Source: Sphingomonas sanguinis (GTDB lineage: Bacteria; Pseudomonadota; Alphaproteobacteria; Sphingomonadales; Sphingomonadaceae). Taken from it: a stretch of 64,000 nucleotides of DNA. The notes under the pieces were generated by a model. That model made no database searches and had not been told where the DNA came from. It was given only the letters and a program-made list of their open reading frames with translations. Each line of letters opens with the position of its first letter. Position 1 is the first letter of the stretch. The stretch is taken from the NCBI RefSeq assembly GCF_019297835.1, contig NZ_CP079203.1, forward strand, positions 3,724,001-3,788,000. Reading direction: 5' to 3'. Positions 41,299 to 50,734 of this stretch are shown piece by piece. The position numbers were made by a program, and so were the translations under genes.

Positions 41299-43584
41299 TC
41301 AGAAACGCCCCTCGAAACTCAGGCCCAGGATACGCGGATTGGACATGGTGCCACGCACCCGACCGTCGAAATCGGTGAAGAAGGAGGTCGGCTGCTGCCG
41401 GTCGAAGATGTTGCTGGCGAGCAGATAGGCGCCGAAATGCCGCCCCTGCCAACCCAGCTTGGCATTGACCAGCGTGATCGGCCGGATGTCGCGCACCGTC
41501 TGGTCGATGGTGCTCTGGAAGATGGCGTCGCGATAGGTGGCGTTGATATTGGCGAACAGCCCGCCGGTGCTGCGCCAGGTGCCGCCCCATGACGCGGTCC
41601 AGCGCGGCGCATTGGCGAACTCGTTGCCGGTGGCGGACCATTTGGCGATGCCGATCGGCACGGTGAAGTCGAGAAACTCGGTCCGGCTGTGCCCGACGCC
41701 CGCATACAGCTCCACCCTGCGCGTCGGCCGCGCGCGCAACTCCGCCTCGAAGCCATAGAGCCGCGACTTGCCCGCATTGACGACCTGGCTGTCGAACACC
41801 GCGCCGGGGGTCAGCTGCACCGACACCTGCTGGTCGCGCCAGTCGATATAATAGGCGTTGGCGTTGAAGCTCAGGCGGCGGTCGAACCAGTCGGATCGCA
41901 GCGCGACCTCGTAATTCCAGGTATATTCGGGCGCATAGGTAAAGCTCTGGCCGCGCTGCTGGTTGATCCCGGCACCCCCGGCGCGATAGCCGCGCTGCGC
42001 CGTGGCGCTCAGCGACGCGTTGGGCGTCACGTCCCAGGTCAGGCCCAGCTTGGGCAGCCAGGCGTCATAGGTGATGGCGCGTGTCGGATCGACGCTGGTC
42101 GCACCCGCCGCCGTGGCGAGCAGGATCGCGTTGAGCCGGGTAACGACCGGGGCCAGCGCAGGCACGGACAGCCGTGCGGGATCGGGCAGCGTGCCGTTGA
42201 GCACCACCGACTGGCTCGCGCCGCGCAGCTGCCGCTCATTGTCGTAGCGTAGCCCGGCGCGCAACTTCAGGCGGCTGGTGAGCGGAAAGGTCAGATCGGT
42301 GAACGCCGCCAGGTTGCGCGTCAGCCGCGGCTGGGTCAGCAGGTTCCTGATTGGAACCACGCCGCCGTAAAAGCCCAGCACCGTATTCACCATGGGCTGC
42401 GACAGGCCCAGCGCCAGCAACTGGCGATCGACGCCCAGCCGCGTCAGGTTCATGTTCTGCGTCGCCTCGAACCGATAGTCGCGATTGTCCTCGCGCAGAT
42501 AATAGGCGCCGATCAGGCCCTGTACCCAGGGCAGGTCGATGCCCAGCCGCACTTCCTGCTGCACCGTTTTCGCCGGGTCGCTGGTCCGGCTCAGCTGGCC
42601 GGGGGTAGGGTTGCGGTCGGGATCGGCGATATAGAGCGCACGGACGTTGGAATAGTTGGTGATCGAACTCAGGTCGAAACCGCCGCCCAGCGCATAATGC
42701 GCCTCCAGCGTGGCGATATCGCTCACCGTCCGGGTGTTGGTCGCCACATCCTCGGTGACGATGCGGTCGCGTCGGTCATAGGGCGGGTCGAACTCGAACG
42801 AATAGGCGCCACGGACATGGCGGTCGTGCATATAGGTGGCGATGACGCGCAACCCCGGCACGGCATCGGGCGTGAAGAGCAGCTTGCCGCGCAGCGTCTC
42901 CGATTGGCGGGGATCGGCGTCGCGGTGGAGCGTCGTGTTATAGAGCAGACCGTCCGAACGCGCGATCTCGCCCGCCACGCGGAACGCGATCTGGTCGCCC
43001 AGGATCGGGCCGCCCAGCGCGGCGGCGGCGCGGCGCTGTCCATCGGGGCCGGTCAGCATCAGGCGGGCCTTGCCGCTCCACGCATAGGTCGGGTCGGCGG
43101 TGCGGATGACCACCGCCCCGGCCAGCGCATTGCGGCCCTGCACCGTCGACTGCGGCCCGCGAAACACCTCGACCTGCGAAATGTCGTACAGGTCCAGCGG
43201 ACCGCTGTTCAGCGCCGCGCGCGGCAGCACCGCGCCGTCGAGATAGACGCTGGCCAGCGCGCCGTCGCCCGCGCCGGACACGTTGAAGGCGTCGATGCCG
43301 CGAATGGTGAAGCTGGTCCGGTCGGCGTTGATCGCGACGTTGGGCGTGCGTTGCAACGCGTCATACATGTCGAGCAGATTCTGGTCGGCGATGGTCTGCG
43401 CGGTCGTCACCGCGACGCTGGCGGGCGTATCGCGCAGCGTCCGGTCGGCCTTTTCGCCCATGACCACGATATCGTTGCCCGTCTCCGTCGATGCGGCGTC
43501 ACTCGCCTGCGATGCGCTGCTTTGCGCCAGACAGGGTGCCGCGACCGAAGACAGCATCATGACCAGCGACGCTCGAACCCACAT
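41299..43584 (-). CDS. TonB-dependent outer membrane receptor
   Basis: 761 residues. Signal peptide 1-20 (ends CLAQ). A TonB-box-like NDIVVMGEKA is at about 37, the plug domain about 50-165 (TPASVAVTTAQTI, FTIRGIDAF, QVEVFRGPQSTVQGRNA). The barrel ends with a C-terminal Phe in LSFEGRF. It should import an oligosaccharide or other large solute across the outer membrane using TonB energy. As first gene upstream of GH27, GH28 and GH43 it probably takes up pectin-derived oligosaccharides. The GGGGGGAATGG site precedes its ATG. Cargo is inferred only from neighbours. Confidence 0.94.
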   Translation of the reverse strand: MWVRASLVMMLSSVAAPCLAQSSASQASDAASTETGNDIVVMGEKADRTLRDTPASVAVTTAQTIADQNLLDMYDALQRTPNVAINADRTSFTIRGIDAFNVSGAGDGALASVYLDGAVLPRAALNSGPLDLYDISQVEVFRGPQSTVQGRNALAGAVVIRTADPTYAWSGKARLMLTGPDGQRRAAAALGGPILGDQIAFRVAGEIARSDGLLYNTTLHRDADPRQSETLRGKLLFTPDAVPGLRVIATYMHDRHVRGAYSFEFDPPYDRRDRIVTEDVATNTRTVSDIATLEAHYALGGGFDLSSITNYSNVRALYIADPDRNPTPGQLSRTSDPAKTVQQEVRLGIDLPWVQGLIGAYYLREDNRDYRFEATQNMNLTRLGVDRQLLALGLSQPMVNTVLGFYGGVVPIRNLLTQPRLTRNLAAFTDLTFPLTSRLKLRAGLRYDNERQLRGASQSVVLNGTLPDPARLSVPALAPVVTRLNAILLATAAGATSVDPTRAITYDAWLPKLGLTWDVTPNASLSATAQRGYRAGGAGINQQRGQSFTYAPEYTWNYEVALRSDWFDRRLSFNANAYYIDWRDQQVSVQLTPGAVFDSQVVNAGKSRLYGFEAELRARPTRRVELYAGVGHSRTEFLDFTVPIGIAKWSATGNEFANAPRWTASWGGTWRSTGGLFANINATYRDAIFQSTIDQTVRDIRPITLVNAKLGWQGRHFGAYLLASNIFDRQQPTSFFTDFDGRVRGTMSNPRILGLSFEGRF

Positions 43585-43814
43585 TTTCCATTCCCCCCAT
43601 TCGTTGCGAGCGCGAACTAACGAAAGTGAATATGCGAGTCAATTGCAACAGGCTATGTGGTTCTTGCGATGGGTATATGTGCCATGGGACCGGGGCCGGG
43701 TGTGTGGTGAATGATCCCCGCCTGAAACTTGTCCCGCACTATGCTATGGCCCGGCGGCCCCGGACCGGGGCGGCAGAGCGGCTGCCATACCGGGCCGGGC
43801 AGGATGAGCGAGCG

Positions 43815-45293
43815 ATGCACGGACGACAGGTCGAGTTTCAGGCCAGCCACGAACTGCTTCAAGCGACGATGGACGCGTCGACCGACATGATCCAGGTGTT
43901 CGAGGCGATCCGGGACGCAACGGGCCGGATCGTCGATTTCCGCTGGGTGCTGAACAACCACACTTCGGAACGCAAATATGGCGAGGTGCGCGGCGAAAGC
44001 CTGTTGCAGCGCAATCCCGGCGTCATCGAAGAGGGCATTTTCGATGCCTTTTGCCGCGTCACCGAAACCGGACTGCCCGAACAGGCCGAGCATCATTACG
44101 TCCATGAGCAGTTCGATGGCTGGTTCTTCCAGATAGTCGTGAAGCTGGGCGACGGCGTCGCCACCACCACGCGCGACATCACCGAATGGAAGGAATCGCA
44201 GGCGGAGATCGTGCGGCTGCGCGAGGAGGTGGTGAAGGTCAAGCTGGCCGAAACCGAGGGGCAGCTGGCGGCGATCTTCGCCACCGCGCCGGTCGGCATG
44301 TCGGTGCTTTCGCTGGATGGCAGCTTCCTGCGGGTGAATGAGGAATTGTGCCGCATCCTCGGCCGCCCGCGCGAAGAGGTGCTGGCGTTGTCCGTGCCGG
44401 ACGTGACCCATCCCGACGACCTGCAGCCCAGCCTGGTGGCGATCGAGGAGGCTTTGTCCACCGGACGGCCCAGGACTCTCGACAAACGCTATGCCCGCCC
44501 CGATGGCTCGCTGGTCTGGGCGAGCAGCACCTTGTCGGTCCTGCCCAGGAGCGATGGCCAGCCCGACCGGCTGCTGGTCGTCACCGCCGACCTGTCCGAG
44601 CGCCGCAAGGCGGACGAGGCGCTGCGCCGGAGCGAGGTTCTACAGCGCGTGCTGATCGCCGAATTGCAGCATCGGACCAGCAACTTGCTGGGCGTCGTGC
44701 GGTCGATCGCCGAAAATACGGTGCGGGGCGCGAACAGCCTTGCCGAGTTTCGCACGCATTTCGACGACCGGCTGGACGCGCTGTCGCGGGTGCAGGCGCT
44801 GTTGTCGCGGTTGAGCGAGCAGGACCGGGTGACATTCGATGACCTGCTCCGTGCCGAGCTGGCGGCGATGGATGGGCGCACCGAGGCGGTGACGCTGGAC
44901 GGTCCGTCCGGGGTCCGCCTGCGCTCCTCGACCGTCCATACGCTGGCCATGGCGATCCACGAGCTGGCGACCAACGCGATGAAATATGGCGCGCTGGGGC
45001 AGGATGGCGGGCGGCTGGCGATCAACTGGACGCTGGAGGCCGAGGGAGCGGACGGCAAGCCCTGGCTGCATATCGACTGGCGCGAAAGCGGTGTCAGGAT
45101 GCCGCCCGAAGGGGCGTGGCCCAAGGGCACGGGGCAGGGCCGCGAACTGATCGAACGCGCGCTCCCTTACCAGCTCGGCGCCAGGACGACCTATTGCCTG
45201 GGCGCGGACGGGGTGCATTGCACCATCGCCATCCCCGTATCGACGACGATCAGCGCAGAGCAGAGCGGCACAGACCAGGGTGGCGCAGGCTAG
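43815..45293 (+). CDS. PAS-domain sensor histidine kinase of the HWE/HisKA_2 type
   Basis: 492 residues from the ATG at 43815, just before the first conserved segment; earlier in-frame starts at 43746 and 43626 give extra low-complexity residues and cannot be excluded. A first PAS-like domain covers about 10-130 (ATMDASTDMIQVFEAI) and a second about 155-270 (IFATAPVGMSVLSLDGSFLRVNEE). The phosphorylated His is in LIAELQHRTSNLLG; the ATPase part has AIHELATNAMKYGAL and a GTGQGRELIERAL G-box. No membrane segment was seen, so it is cytosolic. It is divergent from the TonB receptor; no response regulator is adjacent. Signal unknown. Confidence 0.9.
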   Translation: MHGRQVEFQASHELLQATMDASTDMIQVFEAIRDATGRIVDFRWVLNNHTSERKYGEVRGESLLQRNPGVIEEGIFDAFCRVTETGLPEQAEHHYVHEQFDGWFFQIVVKLGDGVATTTRDITEWKESQAEIVRLREEVVKVKLAETEGQLAAIFATAPVGMSVLSLDGSFLRVNEELCRILGRPREEVLALSVPDVTHPDDLQPSLVAIEEALSTGRPRTLDKRYARPDGSLVWASSTLSVLPRSDGQPDRLLVVTADLSERRKADEALRRSEVLQRVLIAELQHRTSNLLGVVRSIAENTVRGANSLAEFRTHFDDRLDALSRVQALLSRLSEQDRVTFDDLLRAELAAMDGRTEAVTLDGPSGVRLRSSTVHTLAMAIHELATNAMKYGALGQDGGRLAINWTLEAEGADGKPWLHIDWRESGVRMPPEGAWPKGTGQGRELIERALPYQLGARTTYCLGADGVHCTIAIPVSTTISAEQSGTDQGGAG

Positions 45294-45296
45294 GTT

Positions 45297-46304
45297 TCAG
45301 CCCTGCCAGCCGGGGCGCAGCGCGACGCGCAGGATGCGGTCGTTCGCCGCCAGGAACAGCGCGCGGCCCGCTTCGCCAAAGGCGCAGTTGGCGATCGGTG
45401 CGCCCTGTTCGATCAGGCCCAGCGGCTCGGCCTCGGGCGTCATCAGCATCATGCCGCCCGGCACCGAACAGACCAGGGTGCCGTCGCGCGCGACCTTCAT
45501 CCCGTCGGGCAGGCCGGGTCCTCCCGCCGCCCGCATCGCCCGCGCATCGAGCAGTATCCGGCGATCGCCGACCTGCCCGCGCGCATCGATGTCATAGACC
45601 ATGATCCGGGGCGCGGCCTCGTCCGACACCGACACATAGAGCCGCCGCTCGTCGGGCGACATCGCGATGCCGTTGGGGCGGGTGAGGGTGCCGTCGATCA
45701 GATCGACCTTGCCATCGGGCCGCCGCCGATAGACGCCGTTGACCGGCTGTTCCTTCAGCGGCGACGTGTCCCCGTCCTTGAAGCCGTAAGGCGGATCGGT
45801 GAACCAGATCGCGCCGTCCTTCGCGACATGCAGGTCGTTGGGGCTGCTGAACCGCTTGCCCGCATAACGATCGGCCAGCACGGTGCGGCGGCCGGTCTTC
45901 AGGTCCACCCGGTCGATGCTTCGTCCGCCGCTATTGGCGATCAGCAGCGCGCCGCTGGCGTCAAGCGCCAGTCCGTTGGCGCCCGGCTCGCGGACCAGCG
46001 CCGGATCGGTGCCCGCCGCGCCCGAGGGGTTCAGCACCACCGACACGCCCCCCCCGCGCTGCCAGCGGCGGACGATATTGGCGGGCGGATCGGCGAACAG
46101 CAGGTATCCGCCGCCCGGCACCCAGACCGGCCCCTCGGCCCAGCGTATGCCGGTTGCGATCACCTCAGGCTCGGTGCCCGGCGCGATCATCCGGTCGAGC
46201 CTGGGCGACAGGCGGCGGAGGCGCGGCGTCGTCTCGGCCGCGAGGGCGGGGGCGGCGGCCAGCGCGAGACCGGCGGCGAGGACGGAGCGGCGGGAAGCGA
46301 TCAT
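45297..46304 (-). CDS. SMP-30/gluconolactonase-family exported protein
   Basis: 335 residues. The ATG at 46304 is preferred over a GTG at 46331. [19 protein letters not shown] is a Tat-like signal, so it is probably periplasmic. The six-bladed propeller motifs are present: [14 protein letters not shown] with the metal-binding Glu, [26 protein letters not shown] and [12 protein letters not shown]. Family members open sugar lactones such as glucono-1,5-lactone. It ends three bases from the sensor kinase stop, convergent. It could open lactones made by a periplasmic dehydrogenase like the GMC enzyme at 5402; that link is inference. Confidence 0.92.
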   Translation of the reverse strand: MIASRRSVLAAGLALAAAPALAAETTPRLRRLSPRLDRMIAPGTEPEVIATGIRWAEGPVWVPGGGYLLFADPPANIVRRWQRGGGVSVVLNPSGAAGTDPALVREPGANGLALDASGALLIANSGGRSIDRVDLKTGRRTVLADRYAGKRFSSPNDLHVAKDGAIWFTDPPYGFKDGDTSPLKEQPVNGVYRRRPDGKVDLIDGTLTRPNGIAMSPDERRLYVSVSDEAAPRIMVYDIDARGQVGDRRILLDARAMRAAGGPGLPDGMKVARDGTLVCSVPGGMMLMTPEAEPLGLIEQGAPIANCAFGEAGRALFLAANDRILRVALRPGWQG

Positions 46305-46418
46305 GACGCCAGCATGGGCGAAGCCGCCCACGCCCGCAAGTTCATGGACCGGATGGCATCTTTCCCAAACCCGTCATTCGCGCCTATGAGGCGCGGCATG
46401 GGGACGAAGGGGGCGAGC

Positions 46419-47498
46419 ATGACCAATCAGCGCAGCAAGGCGGAGCTGTGCGCTTGGCGGGCGGACGCGATCCACCGGATCGAGGCGGACTTCAACCGCT
46501 CGGCCGACACGCACCTGATCCGCGTCGAGCTGCCGCGCTATCCGGGCATCACGCTGTATTTGAAGGACGAAAGCAGCCATCCGACCGGGAGCCTGAAGCA
46601 TCGGCTGGCGCGCTCGCTGTTCCTGTACGCGCTGTGCAATGGCTGGATCGGGCCGGATACCTGCGTGATCGAATCCTCGTCCGGCTCGACGGCGGTCAGC
46701 GAGGCGTATTTCGCCAGGATGCTGGGCCTGCGGTTCATCGCGGTGGTCCCCGCCTCGACCGCCGCGCCCAAGCTGGATGCGATCCGCTTTCATGGCGGCG
46801 AGATTCATGCGGTCGACGATCCGCGCACCGTTTATGACGTGTCCAACGCCCTCGCGGCGGAGACGGGCGGCCATTATCTCGACCAGTTCACCTATGCCGA
46901 GCGCGCGACCGACTGGCGCGGCAACAACAACATCGCCGAGAGCATCTTCGCCCAGATGTCGGCGGAGGAATATCCCATTCCGCGCTGGATCGTCTGCGGG
47001 GCGGGGACCGGCGGCACCTCGGCGACGATCGGGCGGTTCATCGCCTATCAGCGCCATGCCACGCAGCTGTGCGTGGCGGACCCGGTCCATTCGGTCTTCC
47101 ACCGCCACTTTGCCGACCGCAGCGCATCCTCGCTGCCCGAGGGGTGCGCGAGCTGTATCGAGGGGATCGGGCGGCCGCGCGTCGAGCCCAGCTTCATCCC
47201 CTCGGTGATCGACCGGATGATCGCGGTCGAGGACGCTGCCAGCATCGGCGCGATGCGCGCGCTGTCGGCACGGCTGGGGCGGCGGGTCGGCGGTTCCACC
47301 GGCACCAACCTGATCGCCTGCGCGCAACTGATTGAGGAAATGGCGGCGGCGGGCGAGCGCGGCTCGATCGTCACGCTGCTATGCGATGGTGGCGAACGCT
47401 ATGGCTGTACCTATTATGACGATGCGTGGCTGGACGCGCGCGGCATCGACTGGCGCCCCCATGCCGCGCAGATGGAGGCGCTGCTCGCCAGCGCCTGA
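46419..47498 (+). CDS. PLP-dependent cysteine synthase-family protein (fold type II)
   Basis: 359 residues; ATG at 46419 with AAGGGGG upstream (an ATG at 46386 is the alternative). The Lys that binds pyridoxal phosphate is in [14 protein letters not shown]; the phosphate loop is [15 protein letters not shown]. The C-terminal [11 protein letters not shown] and [16 protein letters not shown] resemble the Cds1-type L-cysteine desulfhydrase branch rather than CysK or CysM. It may degrade cysteine to pyruvate, sulphide and ammonia. It faces the lactonase gene across 114 bases and ends five bases from LldD, convergent. Substrate not proven. Confidence 0.9.
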   Translation: MTNQRSKAELCAWRADAIHRIEADFNRSADTHLIRVELPRYPGITLYLKDESSHPTGSLKHRLARSLFLYALCNGWIGPDTCVIESSSGSTAVSEAYFARMLGLRFIAVVPASTAAPKLDAIRFHGGEIHAVDDPRTVYDVSNALAAETGGHYLDQFTYAERATDWRGNNNIAESIFAQMSAEEYPIPRWIVCGAGTGGTSATIGRFIAYQRHATQLCVADPVHSVFHRHFADRSASSLPEGCASCIEGIGRPRVEPSFIPSVIDRMIAVEDAASIGAMRALSARLGRRVGGSTGTNLIACAQLIEEMAAAGERGSIVTLLCDGGERYGCTYYDDAWLDARGIDWRPHAAQMEALLASA

Positions 47499-47502
47499 AG
47501 GG

Positions 47503-48645
47503 TCAGGGGCGGTCGGTCAGGATCGAGGCGTCGATCTCGGCCAGGCTGCGCACGCCGGTCAGCGCCATGGCGACGCGCATCTCGCGCTCGATCAGGTCAA
47601 GCAGCTTGGTGACGCCCGCTTCTCCCTCGGCCGCCAACGCATAGAGCCAGGCGCGGCCGAGCAGCACGCCCTCCGCCCCCAGCGCCAGCATCCGCACCAC
47701 GTCCAGCCCCGAGCGGATGCCGGAATCGGCCAGCAAGGTCAGCCGCCCCTTCACTGCCTCGGCAATGGCGGGCAGCGCGCGGGCGGTGGACGAGGCTCCG
47801 TCGAGCTGACGCCCGCCATGATTGGACACGACGATGCCGTCCGCCCCGGCATCCACCGCCGCACGGGCATCGTCGGGGTCGAGAATACCCTTGATGATGA
47901 GCGGCCCGTCCCAGGCGGCGCGAATCCAGGCGATGTCCTTCCACGCGATCGACGGATCGAAATTCGCGCCCAGCCAGCCCATATAGTCGTTCATGCCCGA
48001 CGCCTTGCCCAGCACCTGCGTCAGATTGCCCAGCGCGTGCGGGCGACCCTGCATCCCGACATCCCAGGCCCAGCCGGGCTTGCCCATCGCCTGGATCATC
48101 CGGCGCAGTGGCGCATTCGGCCCGGCCATCCCGGCATGGGCGTCGCGGTAGCGGCTGCCCGGCACCGGCATGTCGACGGTGAAGACCAGGGTTTCCGCGC
48201 CCTGCTCCTTCGCGGTGGCGATCAGGTCCGCCATGAATGCCCGGTCGCGGATGACGTAGAGCTGGAACCAGAGCGGCCCTGGCGTCGCCCGGCGCACCTC
48301 GCTCAGCGAGCACAGGCCGACCGTCGACATGGTGAAGGGGATGCCCGCCCGGCTCGCCGCGCGGGCTGCCTGCACCTCGCCGCGCCGCCGGAACATGCCG
48401 CCGATCCCGATCGGCCCCAGTGCGAGGGGCAGGGTGCGGGTGCGGCCAAACAACTCGGCGGTCAGGTCGATCTCCGACACATCGCGCAGCACCCGCTGCT
48501 TCAGGCCCAGCCGCGCCAGATCGTCGACATTGGCGCGCAGCGTCATCTCGCTGCCCGCGCCGCCATCGGCATAGTCGAACAGGAAACGCGGCAGCCGCGC
48601 TCTGGCGGCGTTGCGGAAATCAAGAGGTGACGAAATGATCGCCAT
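47503..48645 (-). CDS. lldD: FMN-dependent alpha-hydroxy acid dehydrogenase, L-lactate dehydrogenase (LldD)-like
   Basis: 380 residues, the normal length for LldD. It oxidises L-lactate to pyruvate with FMN, passing electrons to the quinone pool. Conserved blocks: [16 protein letters not shown] at the start, [35 protein letters not shown], the Lys in [11 protein letters not shown] and the catalytic His/Arg in [13 protein letters not shown]. The ATG at 48645 has a weak ribosome site. L-lactate is a product of the non-phosphorylative L-fucose/L-rhamnose route, so it may complete the pathway. Mandelate or glycolate oxidation is the alternative. It is divergent from the 2-hydroxyacid dehydrogenase. 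Confidence 0.92.
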   Translation of the reverse strand: MAIISSPLDFRNAARARLPRFLFDYADGGAGSEMTLRANVDDLARLGLKQRVLRDVSEIDLTAELFGRTRTLPLALGPIGIGGMFRRRGEVQAARAASRAGIPFTMSTVGLCSLSEVRRATPGPLWFQLYVIRDRAFMADLIATAKEQGAETLVFTVDMPVPGSRYRDAHAGMAGPNAPLRRMIQAMGKPGWAWDVGMQGRPHALGNLTQVLGKASGMNDYMGWLGANFDPSIAWKDIAWIRAAWDGPLIIKGILDPDDARAAVDAGADGIVVSNHGGRQLDGASSTARALPAIAEAVKGRLTLLADSGIRSGLDVVRMLALGAEGVLLGRAWLYALAAEGEAGVTKLLDLIEREMRVAMALTGVRSLAEIDASILTDRP

Positions 48646-48750
48646 AAGATACGGCCTAACTGAAATATCAGAGTCGCTTTCTTGCAGATCGACGTGATTT
48701 CGGCAAGCTGACGCGGCAGAGACGAACAGGGCGGAGGATGACCGATCATC

Positions 48751-49722
48751 ATGACTGACAGGCTCAAATTGCTCGTTACCCGCCGCCTGCCGGAATTCGT
48801 CGAGCAGCATCTGTCCGCCACCTGGGATACGACGTTGAATGCCGATGATACGCCGCTGAGCCGCGACGCACTGGTTCGGGCGATGACCGAATATGACGCC
48901 TGGATGCCGACGATCACCGACCGGGTCGATGCGGAATTGATCGCGACGCCGGGGCGCCGGGTTCGCATTCTCGCCAATTACGGGGCGGGGGTCGACCATA
49001 TCGATCTGGCCGCCGCGCGCGCCGCCGGGCTGGTCGTGACCAACACCCCCGATGTGCTGACCGAGGCGACGGCGGAGATCGCGGTCCTGCTGATGCTGAT
49101 GGCCGCGCGCCGGGCGGGCGAGGGCGAGCGTGAGTTGCGCAGCGGTGAATGGACCGGCTGGCGGCCCTCGCACCTGATCGGGCAGGGGCTTTCGGGCAAG
49201 ACGCTGGGGCTGATCGGCTTTGGCCGGATCGCGCAGGCGACGGCGGTCAAGGCGCGCGGGCTGGGGATGCGGATTCGCTATGCCAGCCGCTCCGCCGCCG
49301 CGCCCGAGGTGGAACGCGCACTCGACGCGACCCGCGCCGCCTCGCCCGAAGCACTGGCGGCGGAGTGCGATGTCCTGTCACTGCACGTCCCCGGCGGCGA
49401 GGAGACGCGGCATCTGGTCGACGCGGCGTTGCTGGCGAAGATGCAGCCGCATGCGATCATCGTGAACACCGCGCGCGGCCCGGTCATCGACGAGGACGCG
49501 CTGGTCGAGGCGCTGCATCTGGGGCGGATCGGCGGCGTCGGGCTGGACGTGTATGAGCGCGAGCCGAAGGTGCATCCCGGCCTGCTGGCGCATCCGCGCG
49601 CCGTCCTGCTGCCGCATCTGGGCAGTGCCACGATCGAAGCGCGGACGGCGATGGGGATGCGCGCGGCGAGCAATCTCGCGGCCTTCGATCGGGGCGAGGA
49701 ACCGGCCGACCGTGTCGCCTGA
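48751..49722 (+). CDS. D-isomer-specific 2-hydroxyacid dehydrogenase (glyoxylate/hydroxypyruvate reductase-like)
   Basis: 323 residues. Substrate half: [24 protein letters not shown] half: [17 protein letters not shown]. Catalytic Arg in [11 protein letters not shown], Glu in the YEREPKVHP region and His in [11 protein letters not shown]. Cytosolic; reduces glyoxylate or hydroxypyruvate to glycolate or D-glycerate. Its end overlaps the start of a glycerate-kinase-like gene by 11 bases, so the pair probably converts hydroxypyruvate to D-glycerate and then 3-phosphoglycerate. A GGAGGA sequence lies 11 bases before the ATG. Confidence 0.93.
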   Translation: MTDRLKLLVTRRLPEFVEQHLSATWDTTLNADDTPLSRDALVRAMTEYDAWMPTITDRVDAELIATPGRRVRILANYGAGVDHIDLAAARAAGLVVTNTPDVLTEATAEIAVLLMLMAARRAGEGERELRSGEWTGWRPSHLIGQGLSGKTLGLIGFGRIAQATAVKARGLGMRIRYASRSAAAPEVERALDATRAASPEALAAECDVLSLHVPGGEETRHLVDAALLAKMQPHAIIVNTARGPVIDEDALVEALHLGRIGGVGLDVYEREPKVHPGLLAHPRAVLLPHLGSATIEARTAMGMRAASNLAAFDRGEEPADRVA

Positions 49723-50500
49723 AACGGCGATCGCGGCGCTGGCCGTAGAGCGGCTTGCCCGGCGGCGGCCGGGTGATCCGCCGCTGATACTGGGGCTGTG
49801 CGGTGCGCAAGGGAGCGGCAAGTCGACCGTCGCCGCGCGGTTGGCGGCGCAGGTGGAGCGAAGCGCGATCCTGTCGCTCGACGACCTTTATCTCACCCGC
49901 GCCGAGCGGCAGACGATGGCGCGCGAGGTGCATCCGCTGTTCGCGACGCGCGGCGTGCCGGGCACGCATGACGTGGCGCTGGGCGTCGAGACGATCGCCG
50001 CCGTCATACGCGGCGAGGCGGTGCCCCTGCCACGCTTCGACAAGGCGATCGACGACCGTGCGCCGCGATCAACCTGGCCCTGCGCGCCCAAGGGGTGCGA
50101 GTTGCTGATCTTCGAGGGCTGGTGCGTCGGTGCGCGAGCGCAGGATGACGCCGAACTGGCCGCGCCGCTCAACGCGCTGGAGGCGTTGGAGGATGCGGAC
50201 GGGATCTGGCGCCGGCATGTGAACGCCGCGCTGGCGACCGACTATCCGCGCCTGTTCGCAGCCCTGGATGCGCTGGTGCTGATGATGCCGCCGGAATGGT
50301 CCACCGTCCTGCGCTGGCGCACCCAGCAGGAAGAGGCGCTGCGCCGGGTGCGTGGCGCCGGAGCGGGGGTGATGGACGATGCGCAACTCGCCCGTTTCGT
50401 CAGCCATTACGAGCGGCTGACCCGTCACATCTGGGCCGAGATGCCCGACCGTGCCGATCTGTGCCTGAAGCTGGCCGAGGATCGCAGCCTGCTCGCCTGA
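49712..50500 (+). CDS. P-loop kinase, plant-type D-glycerate 3-kinase-like
   Basis: 262 residues from a GTG at 49712, inside the end of the preceding gene, with GAGGA upstream. The P-loop GLCGAQGSGKSTVA is near residue 36, with LSLDDLYLT after it. LPRFDKAIDDR and LLIFEGWCVGAR are hallmarks of the GLYK/YggC group of P-loop kinases, different from the bacterial GlxK/GarK fold. It should phosphorylate D-glycerate at C3 with ATP. Coupling to a hydroxypyruvate reductase supports this. A pantothenate or uridine kinase relative is a less likely reading. Confidence 0.88.
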   Translation: MSPETAIAALAVERLARRRPGDPPLILGLCGAQGSGKSTVAARLAAQVERSAILSLDDLYLTRAERQTMAREVHPLFATRGVPGTHDVALGVETIAAVIRGEAVPLPRFDKAIDDRAPRSTWPCAPKGCELLIFEGWCVGARAQDDAELAAPLNALEALEDADGIWRRHVNAALATDYPRLFAALDALVLMMPPEWSTVLRWRTQQEEALRRVRGAGAGVMDDAQLARFVSHYERLTRHIWAEMPDRADLCLKLAEDRSLLA

Positions 50501-50533
50501 CCGGCGTTTCCGCCGGTAATCCACATTCCCCTA

Positions 50534-50653
50534 ATTCCTCTCCTGCAAGGGGAGGGGGACCAGCGAAGCTGGTGGAGGGGTGTCCCCTCTCGATAGGGCG
50601 GCACCCCTCCGTCAGGGCTGATGCGCTGCCACCTCCCCTTGCAGGGGAGGAAT
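50534..50653. repeat. Dispersed palindromic repeat, copy 2 (about 120 bp)
   Basis: Near-identical to 7102-7222: ATTCCTCTCCTGCAAGG at the left, CCTTGCAGGGGAGGAAT at the right, the same GACCAGCGAAGCTGGTGGAG core. It lies between the convergent glycerate kinase and TonB receptor genes. No coding content. Confidence 0.85.
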
Positions 50654-50679
50654 TTCGGCCCCTTTCCTCTTCGCCCAAA

Positions 50680-50711
50680 CAAAAAAAGGCCCGGTGCGTG
50701 AACACCGGGCC
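50680..50711 (-). terminator. Rho-independent terminator of the TonB receptor gene
   Basis: Perfect 9-base arms GGCCCGGTG (50688-50696) and CACCGGGCC (50703-50711) with a 6-base loop. On the minus strand a run of seven T's (complement of 50681-50687) follows directly. It lies 24 bases past the receptor stop. Confidence 0.88.
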
Positions 50712-50734
50712 AGTTGGGGAAACGGTGGAAAGGA

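Noticed and set aside
46305..46418. The gap between lactonase and PLP genes as a small gene
   Set aside because: The short frames there have no ribosome site or conserved pattern; it is simply a divergent promoter region.
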